DNA of 38,084 nucleotides from Actinomycetota bacterium. Its GTDB lineage: Bacteria; Actinomycetota; Actinomycetes; Streptosporangiales; Streptosporangiaceae. The translations under genes and the position numbers were made by a program. This document shows, one piece after another, positions 32,730 through 38,084 of this stretch. Every line of letters begins with the position of its first letter. The stretch's first letter is position 1. The notes under the pieces are model-generated. The model was given only the letters and a program-made list of their open reading frames with translations. It was not told the origin of the DNA and did not search any database. Location: contig PMSU01000116.1 of the NCBI GenBank assembly GCA_003168255.1, forward strand, positions 145 through 38,228. Reading direction: 5' to 3'.

Positions 32730-33985
32730 CCGCGGGCCGGCCTGGCTATCGAGGTGCGCATCCCGACCAGGCCGAGCAGGGTCGCGACTATCATCAGCCC
32801 CGCTGCCCACAGCCACAACGCCTGGCCGATGTGGTTCCACAGCAGGATGCCGATGACCGGCCCGATGGCCGTGCCCAGGCCGAACATGCTCTGCATCGCG
32901 CCGATGTAGCGGCCGCGCAGCCGCGGCGGTGCGGCCAGGCCGGGGTAAGAGAATATGGTCGGCGCGCCGATGATCTCTGACGACGTCCAGATCAGGGTGC
33001 CGATGATGAGCGTGACCGGAACCAGCGCGATCGCGTAGACGCCGTACCCGACGGCGACCAGGCCGATCCCGGCCAGCGCGGTCAGCCGCATCGGCCACTT
33101 CTGGACAAACCTCGTCATCGCCAGCTCGCAGGTCACCACGATCCCGCCGTTGAGCGAGACCACCACGCCGTACCACCACAGGCTCAGCCCCGCGTGCCGG
33201 ATGGCGAGGGGCAGCGATGCGGTGTACTGGCAGTAGACGATGGACATCACGAGCACGCAGCAGAGGAAGACCGTATATCGCCAGTCCGCGAGGATGGCCA
33301 GGTAACCGCCGCGCGGCGGATCAGCGCTGGCTGACGCCTCGTCCGCGGGCGCAGTCCTGGGCCGCCCGCGAGGAAGTGCCACCACCGCCAGCGTCCCGTA
33401 CAGCAGGGCGGCCAGTGCCTCACCCCAAAACAGCAGGTTGTAGGAGACCGAGATGAGGGCCGCCCCGATCAGCGGTGCCGCCGTGCTGCCGAGGTTCAGG
33501 CCGAGCCGGTACATCGCGGTCATCATCACCAGCCGGCGGGCCGGGGTCAGCTCGGTGATCAGCGACTGGGCGGCCGGCCGGTACAACTGCCCGACCGCGC
33601 TCACCAGCAGAACGGCGACCAGCAGCAGCGCGTAGACCCTGAGATACAGGATCGAAAGGATCAGCACCGCCGAGCCCATCATGCTGATCACCGTCGCGCT
33701 GCGCGGGGTGAGCCGGTCGCTGAGCGATCCGCCGACGAAGGTGCCAAGGACCGCGCCGGCACCGTACCCGCCCAGGGCCAGCCCGGCCTGGCCGGAGGAG
33801 AATCCGCGGTGGGTGAGGAACAGCACCAGGAAGATCTGGATGAATCCGGCGAGCCGGCTGACGAAGACGCCCACCAGCATCGCCTTGGCCGCTCGTGGCG
33901 CTTCCTGCCAGGTGACCCGGATGCCCTGAGCGTCGCTCGCGGCCGCCGCCACGTCCGACTGCTGGTCCGCGGTATCTGCGCTCAT
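32726..33985 (-). CDS. MFS efflux transporter
   Basis: A 419-residue major facilitator with about 12 transmembrane segments. The motif A loop between helices 2 and 3 reads GTFVGGSLSDRLTPRSATVI, and the helix 5 region LVMMTAMYRLGLNLGSTAAPLIGA is typical of the drug-exporter branch (DHA1). A hydrophilic loop separates the two halves near residues 205-225. It is convergent with the GltB-like gene and likely exports the product or a toxic intermediate. The start ATG is at 33985 with a weak AGGA upstream. The 375-bp gap before the next gene contains direct repeats. Confidence 0.9.
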   Translation of the reverse strand: MSADTADQQSDVAAAASDAQGIRVTWQEAPRAAKAMLVGVFVSRLAGFIQIFLVLFLTHRGFSSGQAGLALGGYGAGAVLGTFVGGSLSDRLTPRSATVISMMGSAVLILSILYLRVYALLLVAVLLVSAVGQLYRPAAQSLITELTPARRLVMMTAMYRLGLNLGSTAAPLIGAALISVSYNLLFWGEALAALLYGTLAVVALPRGRPRTAPADEASASADPPRGGYLAILADWRYTVFLCCVLVMSIVYCQYTASLPLAIRHAGLSLWWYGVVVSLNGGIVVTCELAMTRFVQKWPMRLTALAGIGLVAVGYGVYAIALVPVTLIIGTLIWTSSEIIGAPTIFSYPGLAAPPRLRGRYIGAMQSMFGLGTAIGPVIGILLWNHIGQALWLWAAGLMIVATLLGLVGMRTSIARPARG

Positions 33986-34360
33986 CGTCCTGACTCACCT
34001 TCGGTCACGGTGGCGGCGAGACGGCCGCCCGCGCTCCCCTACGGCCGGGCCGCCGGCCTACGCGGCCTGGGCCACGCACGGCAGTCGCTGCCAGGCTAAC
34101 CGCGCGGTGCGACAGTTCCCAGCGGTCCCCAACCCGCCTCCACCAGCGCTCCAACGGCCCTCGAGTGCAGCGCCGCGAGCGACTGGGCGCGGCGGGCGAC
34201 CACACGCCGCGAGCGGCCACACCGGGGCAAGCGACCACACCGCGGCTCGGCTGTATCGCCGATGGGCCAGCGGGCCCTCTCGTCAGGTAAGGAGCACGAC
34301 CCAGGTGCCGGCGAGGATCGCCGCGGGTGCCTTGATCCACTCACGAAAGGGGTGCGTTCA
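33986..34360. promoter_or_regulatory. Divergent regulatory gap with direct repeats
   Basis: No gene seen. Three copies of GCG(A/G)CCACAC lie at 34196, 34213 and 34231, offset by 17 and 18 bp, in the same orientation. They sit between the MFS gene (reading left) and the small gene at 34361 (reading right). Spaced direct repeats are the type of site bound by SARP-like regulators, one of which is encoded about 1 kb downstream, but the spacing is not the classic 11 or 22 bp. Binding is inferred. Confidence 0.35.
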
Positions 34361-34696
34361 ATGATCAACTACGATGGGCGGCTGTTCCGCCCGGCCGATG
34401 AGGACGGTGCCGAGGCTCCCGTCGCCCGGTATCACCAGGACGGCGACGTCGTGTGGGCCGAATTCGGCGGCGGCCGGGTGCGGCGCGGCTCGATCGCCGG
34501 GACCTGCGCCCCTGACGGTGCCCTCCGCTTCGGCTACTGCATGGTGCTGGCGGACGGCGAGCTGATCCTGGGAAGCTGCGATAGCGTCCCCGACCTGCTC
34601 GACGACGGCAGGATCAGGCTGACCGAGCGCTGGCAGCGCTACCGGCCGCACGCGGCAACCGGTGTCTCCTGCCTGGAGGAGGTACCACCGGCCTGA
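34361..34696 (+). CDS. Small beta-rich protein, N-acetylglutamate synthase-like label
   Basis: A 111-residue protein beginning MINYDGRLFRPADEDGAE. The pattern of repeated short strands (ARYHQDGDVVWAEFGGGRVRRGSIAG, ALRFGYCMVLADGELILGSCDSVP, IRLTERWQRY) matches a family often labelled in databases as 'n-acetylglutamate synthase', although it has no acetyltransferase fold. It looks like a small beta-barrel or sheet protein. A clear AAAGGGG lies 8 nt before the ATG. Its role in the cluster is unknown. Confidence 0.75.
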   Translation: MINYDGRLFRPADEDGAEAPVARYHQDGDVVWAEFGGGRVRRGSIAGTCAPDGALRFGYCMVLADGELILGSCDSVPDLLDDGRIRLTERWQRYRPHAATGVSCLEEVPPA

Positions 34697-34915
34697 CCAG
34701 TGCCGTCGCGTCCGCCGAGCCCCACTCCATGACTGAGTGCCTGGCAAGGTCCTGCCATGGCAACTCCATGACACTCTCCGGGTCTAGTCATCCCTTCGCC
34801 GACCGCAAAAGAATTAAGCCAAGCATCCCGGAATGGTCCAGCCGCGGACGGACACCCGGGGGGCGGAGGCAACGGGACACCGGCCTCTCGCGAGGCCAAA
34901 TCCAAGGAGCGATCG

Positions 34916-35089
34916 ATGATTAGCAATATCATGAGCCGCGCAGCGGGACTCGCGGCGTTCGCGGGCTGCGCTGCAATCTGCTTGACGGCCTTTCTGAGCG
35001 TGAACCCTGCCAACTCTTCCCATATCAGCGGGACTACGCGGATCACGGTCACAGCCGACTCCTCCCCCGGCACCAACGGCTGGGGCTGA
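34916..35089 (+). CDS. Short exported peptide precursor-like protein
   Basis: A 57-codon gene, MISNIMSRAAGLAAFAGCAA at the start, then a hydrophobic core ICLTAFLSVNPANS and a polar end with ITVTADSSPGTNGWG. An excellent AAGGAG is 6 nt before the ATG and a strong terminator follows 36 bp after the stop, so it is a separate, well-expressed transcription unit. The N-terminal half looks like a signal peptide or single membrane anchor with one Cys (not a clear lipobox); the mature part would be only about 25-30 residues. I know no family. It may be a small secreted peptide or a membrane-associated microprotein. Confidence 0.65.
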   Translation: MISNIMSRAAGLAAFAGCAAICLTAFLSVNPANSSHISGTTRITVTADSSPGTNGWG

Positions 35090-35124
35090 CCGCGCGAGCC
35101 TGTCCAGTCATGTTCCAGCGCTTT

Positions 35125-35160
35125 GGCCCGCTCCCATTAAGGAGCGGGCCAGGCCCTTTT
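35125..35160 (+). terminator. Rho-independent-type terminator
   Basis: A perfect 10-bp stem (GGCCCGCTCC at 35125-35134, GGAGCGGGCC at 35141-35150) with loop CATTAA, followed by a TTTT run at 35157-35160. It ends the short peptide gene and insulates the SARP gene. Confidence 0.88.
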
Positions 35161-35208
35161 ACTACCGCCAATACATGACTGTAAAGTTCCGGCCGTTTCG
35201 CGCCAATA

Positions 35209-35221
35209 TACCTACTAGGTA
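35209..35221. promoter_or_regulatory. Palindrome upstream of SARP gene
   Basis: TACCTA-C-TAGGTA, perfect 6-bp arms around one base, centred about 32 bp before the SARP start. It could be an operator for a repressor or autoregulation site. The assignment is from symmetry and position only. Confidence 0.45.
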
Positions 35222-35246
35222 CAAGCCAGCGTTATGGAGAGGCACG

Positions 35247-36053
35247 ATGCGGTTTCATGTGCTCGGTCCGTTGGACGTCGTCGGCCCCGACGGCAGCATC
35301 TGGGTGAACGGCCGCAGGCGCCGGGCACTGCTGGCCGTCCTGCTTCTCTATCCCGGACGGTTCTTAACTCTGCCCGGCCTGGTGGACGCGATCTGGGAGT
35401 GTGACCCGCCCAGCTCGGCGATCGCCAACATCCGCACATATGTCTGCGACATCCGGCGTCTCCTACAGTGCGCGGGCGACTCGGCCGGGCGGCTGGCCAG
35501 TCGCTCGGCCGGCTATCGCCTCGAGGTCGATCCGGGTGAACTCGACCTGCTCCAGTTCCAGGACCTCGTCACCGAGGGCCAGCGGGCGGCGGGGCGCGGC
35601 GACCCGGGACAGGCCGCAGACCGTTTCGGCCGCGCCCTTGGCCTGTGGCGCGGGAACGCACTGGAAGACCTCACCGACCTTGGCCCCGCGGTTGCCGCGA
35701 AACTGGTCGCACTCGACGAGCAGAAGTGGGCCGTAACCGCTGACTGGATCGACGCGCGGCTGACGCTCGGCCAGCACCATGAGCTGATCGCCGTGCTCCG
35801 GCGGATGGTCGCCGAACGTCCGTTCGATGAGCAGATCCGGGTACAGCTGATGACGGCCCTGCACGGCGCCGGACGCACCGCCGACGCACTGGCCGCGTTC
35901 CGGCAGGCCCGGCGCATCGCGATCGACGAGCTTGGCGTGGAGCCGGGTCCGGACCTTCAGTGGGTGCACACCGCGATCCTTAACGGCGAGCAGCGGCCAG
36001 CGGGCCGGGCCGGCACCGCACTGCTGGACAGCGTCGGCGCGCTGGCCCGCTGA
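35247..36053 (+). CDS. SARP-family pathway activator
   Basis: A 268-residue small SARP. Residues 1-95 form an OmpR-type winged helix (MRFHVLGPLDVVGPDG, RRRRALLAVLLLYPGRFLTLPGLVDAIWECDPPSSAIANIRTYV...). Residues about 97-250 form the bacterial transcriptional activation domain (DLLQFQDLVTEGQRAAGRGD, ALGLWRGNALEDL, AERPFDEQIRVQLMTALHGAGRTADALAAF). It lacks the ATPase and TPR parts of large SARPs. GGAGAGG precedes the ATG at 35247; an earlier ATG at 35175 is less likely. SARPs activate antibiotic clusters, so this is probably the pathway-specific regulator. The last codons lie in a tandem 57-bp repeat. Confidence 0.92.
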   Translation: MRFHVLGPLDVVGPDGSIWVNGRRRRALLAVLLLYPGRFLTLPGLVDAIWECDPPSSAIANIRTYVCDIRRLLQCAGDSAGRLASRSAGYRLEVDPGELDLLQFQDLVTEGQRAAGRGDPGQAADRFGRALGLWRGNALEDLTDLGPAVAAKLVALDEQKWAVTADWIDARLTLGQHHELIAVLRRMVAERPFDEQIRVQLMTALHGAGRTADALAAFRQARRIAIDELGVEPGPDLQWVHTAILNGEQRPAGRAGTALLDSVGALAR

Positions 36054-36146
36054 CCGCCACTACCGCGGCACCGCACGCCGGGCAGGGCGGTCGGCGCGCT
36101 GGCCCGCTGACCGCCACTACCGCGACAACGCACGCCGGGCAGGGCG
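36033..36146. repeat. 57-bp tandem duplication at the SARP 3' end
   Basis: Two adjacent copies, 36033-36089 and 36090-36146, differing at two positions (gcggcaccg against gcgacaacg). The first copy contains the end of the SARP gene (VGALAR and its TGA at 36051-36053); the second repeats this sequence, including the stop. Each copy also holds an inverted pair GACCGCC / GGCGG(T)C that could form a hairpin. The unit is 19 codons long. Confidence 0.85.
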
Positions 36147-36363
36147 GCGTGTCATGCGTTACCGCGTGCTGGCAGCCCGTCCCCTCCCGGTCCGCGCTGT
36201 CCCGGCCGACCAAGATGATCACCGCCGCGCGACTGAAGGCTGAGCCTGCGGCATCCCCATGATTGGCCGGCCGACCCTCAAGCCGCTGTGTATTCGACGT
36301 GTATGTGGCGTTATGAGCATCGATCTAAGACGCCCAAATCGGCGATACCTGCGGGAGCTGGTC

Positions 36364-37074
36364 ATGCAGAACGTATCCGGCGGCACCATCGCATCCGACA
36401 TCGGGTTCTGCGCGCCGATCGAGCCGAAGGGACGAACAGCCTTGCTAGGTCAACTGTGCGATACCCGTGATACCGCCTTCGCGGTCCGAGACCGGCCCCT
36501 TGACGAGTTGCTCACCGGCGTCACCAACGGAGAGTGGGCGGCCTGGGATGAGATCGTCAGTCGGTTCGGACGGCTGGTCATGCATGCCGCCTCGAGGACC
36601 GGCCTCAGCCACAGCGACGCCGCGGACGTGGCTCAGCTCACCTGGCTGCGGCTTTGGGAGCATGGCCACCAGATCCGGGAACCGGAGCGGCTTGCGGCGT
36701 GGCTGGTGTCCACGGCGCGCCGAGAGGCCATCCGGCTCGCCACCGCTTCGCGCCGGTGCGTCCTGTGCGCCGACCCGTCCGCCGAGTACGGCAGGCCCCA
36801 GATGGGCGTCGTGCGCGACGTCTATCCGGTCGAGCAGGAGTACGACTGGGTCGTCGAGCAGGCCCTGGAGCGGCTGCCGGTCCGCTACCGGACGCTGCTG
36901 CGGCTGCTGTCGTGCGACCTCGGGCTGAGCTACTCGGAGGTGGCCGAGCGGATGGGCCTGCCGATAGGCAGCATCGGCCCGATGCGGATGCGGGCGATCC
37001 GGATGCTCGAGAAGACGCCGGAATTCACCAGCGGCAGCTTCCCCAGGCCCGCACTCGCCGACATCGCTTCCTGA
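36364..37074 (+). CDS. ECF-like RNA polymerase sigma factor
   Basis: A 236-residue sigma factor. Region 2 is DELLTGVTNGEWAAWDEIVSRFGRLVMHAASRTGLSHSDAADVAQLTWLRLWEHGHQIREPERLAAWLVSTARREAI in layout (its key DAxDvxQxtwlrlw and the RR-x-E-A segments are clear). Region 4 is ALERLPVRYRTLLRLLSCDLGLSYSEVAERMGLPIGSIGPMRMRAI, with a helix-turn-helix for the -35 element. The start at 36364 has GGGAG 6 nt upstream; earlier starts at 36259 and 36313 are possible. It contains two Cys near 130 (CVLCADP). No anti-sigma gene is adjacent. Beside the SARP gene it probably helps control the cluster. Confidence 0.88.
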   Translation: MQNVSGGTIASDIGFCAPIEPKGRTALLGQLCDTRDTAFAVRDRPLDELLTGVTNGEWAAWDEIVSRFGRLVMHAASRTGLSHSDAADVAQLTWLRLWEHGHQIREPERLAAWLVSTARREAIRLATASRRCVLCADPSAEYGRPQMGVVRDVYPVEQEYDWVVEQALERLPVRYRTLLRLLSCDLGLSYSEVAERMGLPIGSIGPMRMRAIRMLEKTPEFTSGSFPRPALADIAS

Positions 37075-37185
37075 GCCGCCTGGCGGCCTCGCCGGGACGG
37101 ATCGCGGATCCGCCGCAACCCCTGAGCCGACGCCACCGGTCACGACGGCGTGAGCGCCGGCCCGACCCACCGATGGGAGAACAAC

Positions 37186-38043
37186 GTGCCCGACATCTCC
37201 AAGGCCCGCACCGGGTCGCCAGCCGACAGCAGAACGCGGCAGGCCAGCGCCCGCCACTACCTGATGTGCCCGCCCGTCTACTTCGATGTGAGCTACTCCA
37301 TCAATCCGTGGATGGACGTGACCAAGCCAGTAGACCCGGCGCTCGCGCTCGCTCAGTGGGAACGGCTACGCGACCTGTACCGGGACCTGGGCCACCAGGT
37401 CAGCGAGATGACAGCTGTGGACGGCTTGCCGGACATGCTGTTCACTGCCAACGGCGCCACCGTGGTGGACGGCCGGGTGCTACTGGCGAACTTCCGGTAC
37501 GAGGAGCGGATGCCGGAGTCCGATGCGCACCGTGCCTGGTTCCGCGCCAACGGGTTCCGGCATATCTACCAGGCCGCCTGGACCAACGAGGGCGAGGGCG
37601 ACTGCCTGCTGGCCGGCGACCGGCTGCTGTGCGGGACCGGATTCCGCACCGACCGGTACTCGCACGGCGAGGTACAGGAACTGTTCGGCCGCCCGGTCAT
37701 TGGCCTGACCCTGGTCGACCCCCGGTTCTACCACCTCGATACGGCGCTGGCCATCCTCGATCAGGACCAGATCATGTACTACCCGGCGGCGTTCTCGGCT
37801 GGCAGCCGCGAGGTGCTACGCCGGCTGTACCCGGACGCCATCCTGGCCACCGACGCTGACGCGGAGGTGTTTGGGCTGAACGCCGTGTCCGACGGCCAGC
37901 ACGTGGTGCTGCCGCAGGCAGCCACTCACCTGATCGGTGAGCTGCGTCGCCGCGGCTATACGCCGATCGGGGTCGATGTCTCGGAACTGAACAAGGCGGG
38001 CGGCGCGGTGAAGTGCTGCACGCTCGAGCTGCGCGCGGGCTGA
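37186..38043 (+). CDS. Stand-alone dimethylargininase-like hydrolase
   Basis: A 285-residue protein of the DDAH group of the guanidine-modifying superfamily. It has HYLMCPPVYFDVSYSINPWMD near the start, NEGEGDCL, the catalytic His in RFYHLDTALAIL and the nucleophilic Cys in AVKCCTLELRAG at the very end. Known members hydrolyse N-omega-methylated arginines to citrulline and an amine, or act on related guanidines. It is the same family as the front half of the fusion at 27755 (about 60% identical by eye) but has no B12 domain. A GTG at 37186 with GGGAGA upstream is chosen over the GTG at 37150. It follows the sigma gene by 111 bp. Confidence 0.9.
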   Translation: MPDISKARTGSPADSRTRQASARHYLMCPPVYFDVSYSINPWMDVTKPVDPALALAQWERLRDLYRDLGHQVSEMTAVDGLPDMLFTANGATVVDGRVLLANFRYEERMPESDAHRAWFRANGFRHIYQAAWTNEGEGDCLLAGDRLLCGTGFRTDRYSHGEVQELFGRPVIGLTLVDPRFYHLDTALAILDQDQIMYYPAAFSAGSREVLRRLYPDAILATDADAEVFGLNAVSDGQHVVLPQAATHLIGELRRRGYTPIGVDVSELNKAGGAVKCCTLELRAG

Positions 38044-38084
38044 CAGCGGCCCTTGCGAACGGCCGGCACCGCCGCGGTGACCGG

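Noticed and set aside
10372..38043. The biosynthetic cluster as cargo of the tRNA-Arg integrative elements
   Set aside because: The insertion scars all lie on the 3' side of the tRNA (coordinates below 9813), while the cluster is on the 5' side, so it is not bounded by these attachment sites.
1..38084. CRISPR array
   Set aside because: No series of short regularly spaced repeats with unique spacers was seen; the repeats found are dispersed att-like or REP-like copies or simple tandem duplications.

Overview
The DNA is high-GC throughout, uses many GTG starts, has frequent 4-bp ATGA/GTGA gene overlaps, and carries SARP, DUF6247 and HxlR-type genes. All of this points to a filamentous actinomycete chromosome. 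Two very different regions meet at an intact tRNA-Arg(CCU) gene at 9813-9884 (minus strand).

Left region (1 to about 9800) looks like an accretion island at the 3' end of that tRNA. At least four, and probably five, partial copies of a tRNA 3' half lie upstream of the intact gene, all in the same orientation; four of the five are followed by the same conserved tail of about 100 bp. Between them are small accessory genes: a GNAT acetyltransferase, two copies of a DUF6247 two-gene module (one with a broken second gene), a VapBC-type toxin-antitoxin pair, a divergent HxlR regulator/SAM methyltransferase pair with a palindromic operator, a HicB-like gene with an EF-Tu domain-2-like neighbour, a truncated PIN toxin, and a dead IS110-family transposase. 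Three REP-like hairpins are scattered among them.

Right region (about 10370 to the window end) is a dense biosynthetic gene cluster with no NRPS or PKS genes. Its first block holds an ATP-grasp ligase, two lysine/ornithine N-monooxygenases flanking a cation/proton antiporter, a PP-loop ATPase, a stand-alone zinc-type cupin, a MetRS-like class I synthetase, a DAO-type FAD oxidase and a second ATP-grasp ligase. NMO plus cupin plus MetRS-like protein plus FAD oxidase is the known signature for making a hydrazine (N-N bond) from N6-hydroxylysine and a second amino acid. A signal-less family 5 solute-binding protein follows, then P450, ferredoxin and aminotransferase genes.

The second block (27755-32729) is a tightly coupled operon. 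It starts with a dimethylargininase-like domain fused to the B12-binding subunit of glutamate mutase, followed by the glutamate mutase catalytic subunit, an AsnRS/AspRS-like synthetase lacking an anticodon domain, and a GltB-like FMN enzyme lacking the usual iron-sulfur cysteines. This predicts 3-methylaspartate formation and its activation. An MFS exporter, a small beta-type protein, a tiny exported peptide, a SARP regulator, an ECF-like sigma factor and a second, unfused dimethylargininase-like gene close the window.

Working model (inference): two non-tRNA aminoacyl-tRNA-synthetase relatives and two ATP-grasp ligases assemble a small peptide-like metabolite. It would combine a hydrazine-derived unit with a 3-methylaspartate-derived or arginine-derived unit, tailored by the P450 and exported by the MFS protein. 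I do not recognise this exact gene combination from a characterised cluster, and the cluster may continue beyond the right edge.
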